A stretch of 64,000 nucleotides of DNA from Atrina japonica (lineage: Eukaryota > Mollusca > Bivalvia > Pterioida > Pinnidae): contig BROG01000073.1 of assembly GCA_030159075.1 (NCBI GenBank), positions 1,552,501 through 1,616,500 of the forward strand. The letters run 5' to 3'. Below the pieces are notes generated by a model. It was not told the origin of the DNA, ran no database searches, and was given only the letters and a program-made list of their open reading frames with translations. A program made the position numbers and the translations under genes. Position 1 is the stretch's first letter, and every line of letters begins with the position of its first letter. Below, piece by piece: positions 26,070 to 35,664 of this stretch.

Positions 26070-27067
26070 CGTGATCGTCTTGTTTTTGCAGTTGTTTATA
26101 CGGTGGTTTGATCTGTTTAGGTGGTGATGGTTTGATCTGTTTAGGAGGTGATGGCTGGGTGAACGTTTTCGCGTTAAGGTCGACGTTCGTCCCGGTTTTG
26201 TCTTTTCTCGGGCGCGATCAAGATTTCGTTATTATAATTGGCGATGTTGGCACCGATTTTCAGCGATGTTGCTGGGTAGCATGTAAAGCCCCGGATGGAT
26301 GACGAAATCGAGTTTGGAATTTGCATATCTTAGACAATTTTCGTAGCGTGAAATGTCGGCGGGTAGATCGAGAGGTCTGTTGATCGCATCCTCGACGTTG
26401 ACTAAAAATTGTTTTTGGGCGTCGAGCGAGGTGGCACCGGCGTCCACGATCGAGGCCCTCGTTTGACCTTGAGCGCCCAAGACGGCCCAGGCAAAGACGC
26501 GAATGGACGCGTCCAATCTGGCCAGACCCAGAAGCGTGAATCCCTCCGAGCGGTTCGCGATGAACGTGGACCACTTCGTGTTTATATACGTTCCGAAGAT
26601 TGGTCCCCCTTGATTTTCCAGTTCGTGTGGACCGACACACTCCGAAATTCGCGACAGATTCGTTCGTACGCCGAAACGTCTACGGTGTTCGTGTAGTGAT
26701 CGAAATCGGAATCGCTGGGCAAGGGACGGCGATTTCCTTTAAGATCCTTCTGATTTGATAGTAAACGTGAAACTGAAAGAAACGATGTCGACAGTTTGTC
26801 GTTTCCCATTCCCAACGTCACGCCGCATCCGGTCGTGGCGCACCACACCGCGAAATTTAACTGGTTCTGCCAGAAACCTCCCGTCACGGAATGCTGATAC
26901 CACCGGCGTGACATGGCATAATATTTGGAAGTTCCGTCTTCGAAGACGTTCGGGTTGTTATACTTGACGAAAATATTCTCGAACGACGCGCGAAACTTTT
27001 TAGTCGCATTGACGTAGACGTCGAAAGACGACAAATCCAAATCCTCCCTGTATTCGTAAACATTCAT
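26070..27067 (-). pseudogene. Conserved Polinton protein (PW-like?), frameshifted
   Basis: The N-terminal frame (27067-26582) contains VNATKKFRASFENIFVKYNN and RRWYQHSVTGGFWQNQLNF. After a frame change, 26516-26232 continues with MDASIRVFAWAVLGAQGQTR and VEDAINRPLDLPADISRYEN. I recognise both halves as one Polinton family of unknown function. Downstream is a Pro/Lys-rich tail with a duplicated SPPKQIKP unit (about 26105-26155); its end is uncertain and may overlap the opposite gene. It shares a 37-bp divergent promoter with the gene at 27105. A structural role is suggested by its place among capsid genes, not by any motif. Confidence 0.65.
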
Positions 27068-27104
27068 ATTTTAGTTAAGAATTAAAATAATTATATAAAA
27101 AGAC
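27068..27104. promoter_or_regulatory. 37-bp divergent promoter
   Basis: Plus strand: AATTATATAAAAAGAC directly before the ATG at 27105. Minus strand: a TATATAATTATTTTAATTC block before the ATG at 27067. Only 37 bp serve two genes. Confidence 0.55.
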
Positions 27105-27783
27105 ATGTTTCATCTCGTGACGGAAATCGGTAAACCCGTGAAACTATCTCGATACATCGATAACGCGAACGACGAGTGGCGCGTGGGTGTAAAGTCCGTC
27201 CATTTTTGGAAGGGTCTGTACAACATAAAAAAAGACGTCGAGATACAACACGCCAAAGGTAGAGATAGACCGAGAATCCATACCGTGCACGCCGGATCGT
27301 ACACGTTCAAAGACATACAACGAATTCTCATTAAATATCTCGAGAAAAAATAGTATTGGACAAAACCACGATGATAGTAAAGACTCGATGGTAAACAGTC
27401 TAATTTGTTGCAGCTTCCGTCGGAACTCACCAAGATTCTCGGAATCGGTGAAAACGTTCCTTTCGTCGGGAACCATCTACCCGACAAATAGCATAAACCT
27501 GCAACCGGTGGAACTACTTAACGTTCATCTCGAAGAAACTTGCCGAGGGAGAACACGTTCAAAGACGGGATAGGTCGATCACGACATCGTCAAATTTGCC
27601 TGCCACGCCCCAACGTGAAAAATTTTCCGAGTTGTATGTCGAAAACATCGAACGCCCCGTTTTCTTAAAGTTGAAACGCGATCGCATCACGAGAATTAAC
27701 GAATAAACATAAAAGACGAGAACGGAAACCCCGTCGACACAATCACGGACACACCCCGTTCACTCGTGCTCTTACGAGTTTAG
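27105..27783 (+). pseudogene. Candidate minor capsid protein (penton-like), frameshifted
   Basis: The first 82 residues (27105-27353) start MFHLVTEIGKPVKLSRYIDN and include DEWRVGVKSVHFW, a family I associate with Polinton virion genes. Remaining segments, in at least three frames, run to a TAG at 27781. They include RWLVGTI-like and LNVHLEE-like beta-strand stretches, giving about 220 residues, a usual length for a single-jelly-roll penton protein. The minor-capsid label rests on length, beta-rich look and position beside MCP genes; the neighbour at 27813 is a competing candidate. Start chosen at the ATG directly after TATATAAAAAGAC. Confidence 0.5.
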
Positions 27784-27812
27784 AAAATTAGGTTTCTAAA
27801 TAATAAAAAAGG

Positions 27813-28208
27813 ATGTCTAGATCGGGATTCTATTACGAAGACTTAGAAAGAGAAGAACTCTTGGAAGACATTAAAGAAGAGGTCAACATGTTGACCAAAA
27901 ACCGTACGCATCATGAACAACGTTCCAATTCGACGTGAATAAAAACGGAAGAAAAAAGGTCAGAGACCGTCGCTGGGCATGAAGATGTTATTCGACGGTC
28001 ACGTCTTTCGTCTCGGACTTCTTGGGGGAATTAGACGTGACGTTAATCTTGAACGACGTCGAACAAACGACCCCATCAAACGAAAAACGGCGACATCGTA
28101 ACGTTGAATCCTCCTCTGCGGGTGACATCGGGCGACGTTCTAAATTTTGGAGTGAATAAAGGGTCGAGATCGGGAACCGTCAACGGCGTCGTCGTATTAG
28201 ACATATAA
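27813..28208 (+). pseudogene. Small conserved Polinton protein, frameshifted
   Basis: Begins MSRSGFYYEDLEREELLEDI and is open to 27938. Later segments in other frames include MLFDGHVFRL and a C-terminal TLNPPLRVTSGDVLNFGV ending at TAA 28206-28208. About 130 residues, beta-rich toward the C-terminus. The start codon follows AATAATAAAAAAGG, matching neighbours. Function unknown; the compact beta-rich end would allow a small capsid or fibre-type protein. Confidence 0.5.
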
Positions 28209-28233
28209 AAAATTTTCGCGTATAAAAAAAGAG

Positions 28234-28852
28234 ATGAGTAAAAACGTATTATATCCACCATTAGAACCAATAGAAAGCGATGCGCAACAATATCGTTTAA
28301 GACGAATCAGCGAGATCGAACAGACGTTTCGTCGAGAGATAGAAACGCGGAAGAGCATCCATAAAAAGTATAAACGAACGGTGAACACCGCAGACGGGTG
28401 GCGTCGACGCGGCTCTCATCTAGGGAGGTATCGTCGTCGGCGGACTCGGATTTCTCGTTCCCATTGCAGGATTACCTCTCCAAATTGTAGCCTTGACCGT
28501 AGGTTCGATGGGGTTAGCCATGAAAGGGATAAGACGATTACTGTTGAGAAAATCAGAAAAACACCTCCAAGATCACCAAACTCGCGGAGAGTAAACTTAA
28601 TTCGATATCGGATCTACTGGTGAGTCGAGCGCTCGAGGACGGGAAGATCTCGGACGAAGAATTTGCCACCGTATCCCCCCCCCCCCCCCCTATCCAGAGT
28701 TGACCAAGTATCGCGAGATGAAAGACAAACTCTATTCTACCCACAAGGTCCTAAAAAAGGAGTTTTAAGAGTCGGACAAAGAGACGGAGGATTTACGCAA
28801 GCAACTCCAAGACCTCGTAAACAACGCGATAACTATAGATTGTTTAAAATAA
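28234..28852 (+). pseudogene. Conserved Polinton hydrophobic protein, frameshifted, with an in-frame stop
   Basis: The N-terminus SKNVLYPPLEPIESDAQQYR and the helix RRISEIEQTFRREIETRKS are a signature I recognise from Polintons in cnidarians and molluscs. After a frame change near 28400 comes a long hydrophobic Gly/Val-rich segment (GGIVVGGLGFLVPIAG), then a helical segment (SKLNSISDLLVSRALEDGK). A C16 run at 28675-28690 breaks the frame again. The last part is cut by TAA at 28766-28768 but stays open in the same frame to TAA at 28850. About 205 residues. A membrane-interacting virion protein is plausible. Confidence 0.65.
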
Positions 28853-28855
28853 AAT

Positions 28856-29038
28856 ATGAAACGTTTTACCGAGATAGTAGTGTTCGTGTTGTTGTTGTTT
28901 ATCGTTTTATGGATTTTGGTAATATTAGCCGCGATATTCTATATTTTACGCTTAGAACGTTAACGTCTAACGGAAAAATGGCTAAGAAAAATGTTGCAGT
29001 CTTTAATGAAAAAATGTATCTCTATTAAAAAAACATGA
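28856..29038 (+). pseudogene. Small Polinton membrane protein with an in-frame stop
   Basis: ATG at 28856, three bases after the previous stop. The first 35 residues hold one strong membrane segment (IVVFVLLLFIVLWILVILAA). TAA at 28961-28963 is followed in the same frame by RLTEKWLRKMLQSLMKKC to TGA at 29036-29038, which overlaps the next ATG (ATGA). The intact form would have 60 residues: a membrane anchor plus a basic amphipathic tail. Spacing and ATGA overlap suggest co-transcription with its neighbours. Confidence 0.55.
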
Positions 29039-29583
29039 ATGTAGACGATGTATTAGCGAACGATATACCCGGCAAAGATATATCTCCCAAAGACAGATTA
29101 TCGACCATCGTCGGTTCCGGACGTGCGCGTCATTTTCTAGGAAAAGAGTCGTTGACGCCTTTCCGAATTGGAAAAGATGAACGACAAGGAGGTCGAAACC
29201 CTGGAGTCTTCTGTTACACGCACGCTCGACTCAACATGCGCATGGCCAAATCGATAGCAAATTCCGTCATCTGTTACTGTATTCGCAAGGACTTTAAATA
29301 TTTTTTCGACATCAAAGACGAACCCAAACTGATCGAGGATTTGAACGAAGACCCCTTCTTGGACGCAGCCATCGGCGAAGTGTGTTGTAGTTTATATTAC
29401 AAATACGGTGCGTATTTAGCACCTCTCAGTATAGCCGCCACGTCTAGCCGTCACATTGTCAGATTTAAAAAATCTGACGTTATAGAAAAACACGATGAAT
29501 CTGGAGGAATTAATAGGGAAGATGGAAATAAAGAAGAAGAATCCAAAACGTCAGGAAGCGGGGAAGAAGGGAGCCAAACGTAG
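29035..29583 (+). CDS. Conserved Polinton protein, unknown function
   Basis: 182 residues, one of the few intact genes. The N-terminus has NDIPGKDISPKDRLSTIVGS; the middle is Cys/Tyr-rich (SVICYCIRK, EVCCSLYYKYGAYLAPLS); the C-terminus is Lys/Glu/Ser-rich and probably disordered. No membrane segment or known motif. The start follows CTCTATTAAAAAAAC. The 3' end overlaps the next gene by 89 bases in another frame, which is unusual here; the true end may be earlier if a small indel lies in the tail. Confidence 0.6.
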   Translation: MNVDDVLANDIPGKDISPKDRLSTIVGSGRARHFLGKESLTPFRIGKDERQGGRNPGVFCYTHARLNMRMAKSIANSVICYCIRKDFKYFFDIKDEPKLIEDLNEDPFLDAAIGEVCCSLYYKYGAYLAPLSIAATSSRHIVRFKKSDVIEKHDESGGINREDGNKEEESKTSGSGEEGSQT

Positions 29584-29800
29584 ATGGAATAGCAATGCTA
29601 ATAGCAACGATAGCAATGCTGATAGTAACGATAGCAATGCTATTAGCAACGATAGCTGGAAATGGCTAGCGGGTGGACTCGCGGTTGTTGGATTTCTGGT
29701 CTACATAAAACCAAAACCCCAAGTAATTCCAGCCCCAGTAATTCCACCAGAACCCAAAGTAATTCAACCTCCAAAACCCAACTCCCATGAAATGTTTTAA
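29495..29800 (+). CDS. Small Polinton membrane protein with Asn/Ser/Asp repeats
   Basis: 101 residues: a basic start (MNLEELIGKMEIKKKNPKRQ), a low-complexity Asn-Ser-Asp stretch encoded by 24-bp repeats (about 29591-29656), a hydrophobic segment (WKWLAGGLAVVGFLVYI) and a Pro-rich tail. Probably membrane anchored. Part of it (from AGCAACGATAGCTGG at 29645) is duplicated at 29889. Function unknown. Confidence 0.55.
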   Translation: MNLEELIGKMEIKKKNPKRQEAGKKGAKRRWNSNANSNDSNADSNDSNAISNDSWKWLAGGLAVVGFLVYIKPKPQVIPAPVIPPEPKVIQPPKPNSHEMF

Positions 29801-30037
29801 ATAATTTTCTCTCTTATTAAAAAAGAATGTGTGAAAAAGATTTGGTCAACACCGCTGTCAATATAGCATTGGTAATAGCAATGGTAATAGCAACGATAGC
29901 TGGAAATGGTTAGCGGGTGGACTCGAGGTTGTTGGATTTCTGGTCTACATAAAACCCAAAGTAATTTCACCCCAAGTAATTCCAAAACCCAACGCCCATG
30001 AAATGTTATAAATAATTTTCTCTCTTATTAAAAAAGA
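29801..30037 (+). repeat. Duplicated segment holding partial copies of two genes
   Basis: AATAATTTTCTCTCTTATTA and the start of the 30038 gene recur 211 bp earlier (ATG at 29827). That start runs into a second copy (29889 onward) of the end of the 29495 gene, shortened by about 33 bp in the proline-rich part. The chimera gives a 28-residue frame, 29827-29913. It is a tandem duplication with an internal deletion, and it carries a second copy of the promoter-like motif. Confidence 0.8.
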
Positions 30038-30262
30038 ATGAGTGAAAAAGATTTGGTCAACACCGCGTATCACGCAGCCGTCAATACGGGAATTGCCATC
30101 GGATACGCGCAACTCTCCAAGAAATTTTTAAAGATGCCGGTGCCTAAGATGGATTTAGATCCAAAGGATTTCGGGATGATCCTTCTCGAGTTTGCTCTCG
30201 CCAATTACACCAAGGACATGTTGGTCAAAAGGGGGATCATTCCCGCCGATATCATGAAATAA
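30038..30262 (+). CDS. Small conserved Polinton protein
   Basis: 74 residues, intact: MSEKDLVNTAYHAAVNTGIA ... KKFLKMPVPKMDLD ... KRGIIPADIMK. I recognise this as a recurrent small Polinton protein that lies just before the integrase. It is mildly hydrophobic in two helices and may associate with membranes. The start follows TCTCTTATTAAAAAAGA. Role unknown. Confidence 0.65.
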   Translation: MSEKDLVNTAYHAAVNTGIAIGYAQLSKKFLKMPVPKMDLDPKDFGMILLEFALANYTKDMLVKRGIIPADIMK

Positions 30263-30280
30263 AATAAAACCTCTATTAAA

Positions 30281-30666
30281 ATGGCAACGATAGCGATGAT
30301 GGTGGGTGGTGCATTGGTCAACGCCCTGGCGTTTTCCGGATCGCAATTTTTATTTTCGAATCACGACGAGCAAAAAAGACACGACGAAGCGATGGAAAAA
30401 ACTGAACCAAGGCCAAGAGACGAATGGAATCACAAACGCACGAAAACGATTAGACTTTTTTAAACGAGAGATTGAAAAAAGAAGGACATGCGTTATACAC
30501 CTATAAAGAAGTGGACGCCGCCATGTCTCTCTACTCGCCAGATGATGGGAGAAGAGGAGATGTCTCCCGAACCGAAATTGAGCGATTTTTATCAACCCTC
30601 CGAAGAGCAAAAAGATAAAGAAATCCTCTTCGTGTTGATCGGAACGGGGTTAGTGTTTATGGCGTA
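30281..30666 (+). pseudogene. Conserved Polinton membrane/coiled-coil protein, frameshifted
   Basis: Starts MATIAMMVGGALVNALAFSG (hydrophobic), then a charged helix DEQKRHDEAMEK. The first frame ends at 30463. Another frame continues through RLDFFKREIEK, and later PEPKLSDFYQPSEEQKDKE, to a short hydrophobic end and TAA at 30664-30666. The whole, about 128 residues, matches a recurrent Polinton family: N-terminal membrane segment, coiled coil, C-terminal membrane segment. It sits 23 bp before the integrase gene. Confidence 0.6.
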
Positions 30667-30689
30667 AAAAATATGTCGCATAAAGTAAA

Positions 30690-31559
30690 ATGGAAGAGAT
30701 CTATTACAAACACTATTGGAAAGGACAGGCGGCCATCAAGAAATTGGCCAAAGCGGCTAACGTCGGCGAAAAGGAAGCGTTCGATTTCCTGAAAAAACAA
30801 GACGTGTGGCAAATCTATTTACCAGCCCCCAAGAAAATCGTACGACCCCAATTCGAACACGTGAAAGAAAACGACATTCACCAGGCAAATCTATTGTTTT
30901 TACCGCACGATAAAGTGGGTGGGAAAACGTACAAATACGCGTTAACGGTGATAGACGTGGGCACTCGGTACAAAGAAGCGGAACCTTTAACGACCAAAGA
31001 CAGTAAAGAAGTGGCCGACGCTTTCGAAAAAATTTACAAAAGACGTTTAGCGTTTCCGAAATTATTACAAGTCGATCCAGGTCGCGAATTCATGGGTGCC
31101 GTCTCCAAACTCATGCCCCGACACGACGCGAGAATAAGAAGGGGAAGAGTCGACGTTCATCGCGACCAAGCCATCGTCGAACGATTTAATAAAACGTCAG
31201 GCGAAAGACTTTTCAGTTATCAATACGACAAAGAGATGACATCTAAGGACAGAAACAGAGAATGGGTGACACGGTTATCGGACGTCGTGAAAGCGATCAA
31301 CGACGAGACCAAACCTCCCGAAGCGATAAAACCTTCCACCGAAATTCGATCGCCGGTGGGTCCATTTAATAAAGTTAGATATCTCTATCAATCCGGCGAG
31401 TTGGAAGGTGGAAAACATAGAGCGACCGATCCCATTTGGAGCGTGGACAAATACGACGTCGATCGTTAGTTTAGAATGCAGGGTATCGACGTCTATTACC
31501 TAAAAGAACCCGCTCCTCAGAGAAAGTTCGTTCGAGAAGAGTTGATGGTGGTGGATTAA
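30690..31559 (+). pseudogene. Polinton integrase (rve fold), catalytic Asp to Asn and in-frame stop
   Basis: The DDE/rve recombinase that would join TIR ends to target DNA. A 259-residue frame ends at TAG 31467-31469, but the same frame continues with VYYLKEPAPQRKFVREELMV, a recognisable C-terminal beta segment, to TAA 31557-31559. The second and third catalytic residues are D129 (QVDPGREF) and E164 (DQAIVERFN), 34 residues apart. At the first position, HQANLLFLPHDK, N67 (codon AAT, 30888-30890) stands where the family has Asp. No chromodomain is seen. The start follows CATAAAGTAAA. Loss of one acidic residue should abolish strand transfer. Confidence 0.88.
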
Positions 31560-31585
31560 TTTATTATCTGTGTAGATAATAAATT
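31558..31585. terminator. Perfect 12-bp hairpin with AATAAA on both strands
   Basis: AATTTATTATCT-GTGT-AGATAATAAATT lies between the convergent integrase (+) and polymerase (-) genes and overlaps the integrase TAA. The right arm carries AATAAA for the plus strand (31578-31583); the left arm carries it for the minus strand (31560-31565). It can serve as a shared, bidirectional 3'-end signal. The function is inferred; the palindrome is visible. Confidence 0.7.
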
Positions 31586-31587
31586 GT

Positions 31588-34500
31588 TTATTTCAATGCA
31601 TACGTGTGAATGCGATCTTCTTGAATGTAGACTTTCGTATCCAGAGGATCTAACGCCGTCTTATCTTGTTTGATCCCGTAAATGATTTGGTTAGACGAAC
31701 GTAGACTGTGCATCTCTCGCGATATCCTGACATCGTGACAGAGAGCCTCTTTATAATCGTTAAAGCCTATCTTGTTTTCAAGACGCATCGTTTCACGCCT
31801 TTCGCTCGTTTGGAAACACTATCGTCTCTCATTTACGTGGCATACATTTTAGGTCTTAATCCGACGAATTCTTTGATGAGTTTCCCTCCGCATTCGTCTT
31901 TAAATTTACCGGTCACCTTTTTATTTTTATCTTTGTTTCCGTGGAAGACCTCGTAATTGGAAAAATCATATTCGTCTTGATCTTCGAGCATATCCTGATA
32001 GACGTCTTCCGTTTGAATTTCGACTAAAAGAGAGTCCGTATCCGTATAAAGTAAATTACATTTGTCTCCGTATTTCGCTTTTAGATGATTATAATACCAA
32101 TTATACATGTGTCTTTTCGATAAATCCAAGATCGCCATGCCGCAGTAAATGGGTTTGTCTAATTTAACGCGAGTCGTTTTAAAATGGACGAATGCCATGT
32201 TGTCGTTAATTTTAGTCAACCCGTCGTAGGAGGGTGAAGCGGTCATCTTTTGAATTTTTCTATCCTCGTCGCTCGCGCAAACTATTTTCAGATCGATCCT
32301 ATTCCGTTTATTCTCCATGGTCCCCCCCATCCCAAACACGGCATTATTCATGAGTTTGAAAAAAATCCTTTTCGAAATCGTTTTTAGCCCGTTGACGCAA
32401 TCGAGTGTTTTTTTATGGATATAACTCGAAAGCCATGGCTCTTCGTCAAATCGTAAAATTTCTATGAACTTTGGTTTAATTTTAATCCCAACTCGAGATT
32501 TAGTTTTTAAAAACGTTTCGTAAGTGCACGACGTATTCCTTTTTATCTCGTAGATTGGGCACGAGCTTTTTGGGACCCGTATCGCGCATCTCATACTCTT
32601 TCATCAACGTTTTCTGATAAACGGAAAGATGGTCCTCGTTCACTTTAAACGTTTCTGGAGCTAGTGGATAATTGTTATGCTCGTCGTGTAATTCTTTCGG
32701 ATACTCTAGATCGACTTCGAGTATGTAACCCTTTCCTTCTGGTGGATAACATGGATCTGGCACTCCGTCGATCCATTCAAACTTTTTACAGGGTAAAGGA
32801 TGATTCATAGCTTCACTATAAAGAGCGTTAGCATCTAAATACATGGTGTACTTAGAGGGTATATCGGGATCATAATCATCTAAATATTTGTTGTTCGCTT
32901 TAGAATAACGTTGTGGAACGTAGGTGATCCCACCTCTGATTCCCTTTTCGATAAATAAATGCATATCGTAATCGGTGAGCAACTCTAATTCAACTTTGGA
33001 GGTTAACAACGCTGCATCCCAAGCCAAGCCGGGGGCAGTGTAATAATGACACGGATCTAATTCGTAGTGTTTTAAAGAAATGTTGCGAAATTCTTCGAAC
33101 ACGTCGGCTAATAAGCCAGTGTCCGATCTTAAATACAAATCGTGATAATCTCCCATATCCTTACATCCGTAGTAACGCCAAACGGTTTGAGCGTAGTCGT
33201 ACTCTTTTTGAGAAATGTGAGTATCCGATAACATACTGTAAAAATCTTCCTTCGGTGGTAAGGTTGTTTCATTAAACCTATCGAAAGAATTCATATATTC
33301 ATAGGGATAGACACCCTTTCTCGTTAAAAGCGATGCATCCTCGAATATAGAGTTCGTGATGGGATAATCGTTTTAGATTTTTAGCTAACGTCTCGAGGCC
33401 GCACGGTAAGAATTGGAAACTGTCGATAAATCTCAAGGATCCGACAGAAAAACTGATAAACTTTTCGTGATTCATCGGAATGCAATTGACTGGTTCTTCA
33501 CTTCCATTTCCGATAATATTAAATGGGGAATCGTAACCCGACGAAGATTATGAAAGATGACGGGTATGTGTTTTGCCATTCTCAATAATCTATTACACTT
33601 ATTTATGAGCCGCACCTCGAAATTTACCAGAAATGTGGCAATGATCTCTGACTTTGATGAGATCGAATGTCTCGTCCTTGATTTTTTCTATTGATTTCAT
33701 CGATCTCAGTTTTTTATGGCATCGTGACGATCGCGATATACCATTCTAAATAGGTTAATTCATATTTTTTCCTCCTCAGAAGTCATCAGAGTTGATATGC
33801 GATCGATATCACGTTCCAAACACGTCAAACTGGGTAATGTGTCCTGTTCCTTTAAAAGTTTCTTTCTCTGAATCCATAAAGAAAACCACTTGCGGGCATC
33901 CCCCGAAAATTCATCTCCGCAAATCCAACATCGCTTATACTCCTCAAAGTTTTCCTTGTCCTCGTCGGTCATACACAGCTCTTTTTTCTTAAAACCGTTA
34001 ATCTTTTGTTCTTCTCGTCGTAAATTTTCTAGAAGATGTTTCACGGCATTCTCCCCGCGATAGAGTTGAGGCTCTTCGATCTTATCGATGCCCTTCTCCG
34101 TTCTCCAAACGACTACATAACAGTATCCCGAAGGGTGGTGACGCGATGTTTTCGTCGTTTTATCGCCGGCCTCTTCAGTGATGGGTGAAATAATACACTC
34201 GAAATCCGCATAGATCGTGGCATGCACGGGTTGTTTATTACCGTAATTCTTAAACTTGAGAAGGTTTTTACCCTCCCCGGGCATGATGGGTTTCATGGGC
34301 GGATTGTTAATACCGCGACAATCGGCAACGTGCTTTTTATAAACGTCCTCGCTCGATAGTATTTTAAGACAACGAAGACATGGATATGATTTTCCATTAT
34401 GTTTTGATTGGGGGGGAAACAATCTGGATGTGTTTTTAATCCAAGAGTAGTGCCAATTATTTTCTAGACCTTTCTAAACAACAATAAATTATAATTTCTT

Positions 34501-35446
34501 TATCGCGAGATTTTTCCGATATGTAATAAGGAAAGAAACCTCTACTTTTTCCGTCACCCGAGAACGTTAACGGCGAGTCCGTTACGATTTTCGAATTTGG
34601 GTATTTGCTTTAACGGAGTCGGATAATCGATGCACTTGAAGTCGTATGACCCGATAAACGGTATATAGTTTTGAGGTCTTTTATAGCTATCTTTAATATC
34701 ATCGTGATGTAAACACGCTAATACGCTATACATAAAACATCTCTGATCCTTGTTTTGAACATTTATAACAGCCTTCTTATCCGCAATCTGCTTGGGCAAC
34801 TTAAAATAGGAGGATCCTAAAGGTGGATTATACTTGGTACATTTGCGCGTTCTCGATGACCCACCCCGAACCCGCCTGAACGGTTTTTTCGAGCGAATCT
34901 CATGCGTTGAAACACGTCTTCGATTTCGCCTTCTCTTAAGATCGGATATTGTCGAGTTTTATGAAGTTGTGTTATGAATTGTGATCCAACGTTTACACTA
35001 GATCGTTTGAATCGCTGTTCGACTTGAATTTGGATTTTTATGGGACCCTTTTTTTAATTCTTTAGAAATTTTAGAGAAGAAATCGTCTTTAAAATAATCT
35101 AATAATGCTCTGAGATGTGCTCGACGTATGTGACGGCTGACATCTTTCTTATAACTCCTATAAAAAATGTGTTTAAAAGCTATCACCAAAATCCAGATAT
35201 TGGCTTTGTCTTCGTTTTTTTCTTCGATCTTGGCAACTCCTTTAGAAAGATCTGCTTCAACGTTTGACGTAAATTCCGTTTAACAGTCTCTTTCGTCTGC
35301 TCTTCAGTCGACGTGCCTTTCACATAATTCCAAACGGTGTTGACTACTTTATCATACCCCCGTTTAACCACATTATATAAACTTCTCATACCACTCAGAT
35401 TATTCATGCTTTTATATATAGAAAATTTATTCTTATGCGATTTCAT
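31588..35446 (-). pseudogene. Protein-primed family B DNA polymerase, multiply frameshifted
   Basis: Replicates the element from its ends. The N-terminal segment runs from ATG 35446 through two frames; GSGWVIENAQMY then opens the conserved region near 34880. Domains: exonuclease motif I YADFECI (34422-33760 frame), a zinc-like pair CPCLRC/CWICGDEF, DHCHISGKFRGAAH near 33620, RYYGCKDMGDYHDLYLRSD, palm motif A YLDANALYSEAM (32850 region), motif B FFKLMNNAVFGMGGTMEN, motif C YTDTDSLL near 32040, then GLRPKMYA and a C-terminal piece ending at 31588. Length of about 1,285 residues is normal for Polintons. At least five frame changes disrupt it, yet the catalytic aspartates seen are intact. The start lies in the inner edge of the right TIR. 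Confidence 0.92.
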
Positions 35447-35476
35447 TTTTTATTATGCCAATATAACACCCCAGAA
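35441..35476 (-). promoter_or_regulatory. Promoter-like inner edge of right TIR, overlapping polymerase start
   Basis: On the minus strand ATTGGCATAATAAAAAATGAAAT includes the polymerase ATG. The same 23-mer at the left TIR has one change that removes the ATG. A 14-bp insertion (TTCTGGGGTGTTAT) separates it from the 188-bp TIR core on this side only. Confidence 0.5.
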
Positions 35477-35664
35477 CGTTTGCAATTTCTCGGAAGTGAA
35501 GAGGGCTGCCGTTTCTCGAAATTCACCGAACGTCGCGGTCGATTGCCACCCAGGTATTCGGTGAATTCCCAGGTACGATTCAATCCACTAGAATAGAGAG
35601 ATTTAGTGGTATAAATAGACCATGGAATGGGAAGTGCCCCAGAACTCTCATAATACAACACACA
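35477..35664 (-). repeat. Right terminal inverted repeat of the Polinton
   Basis: Reverse complement of 21463-21650 with four substitutions in 188 bp. The outer two thirds are identical. Confidence 0.95.
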
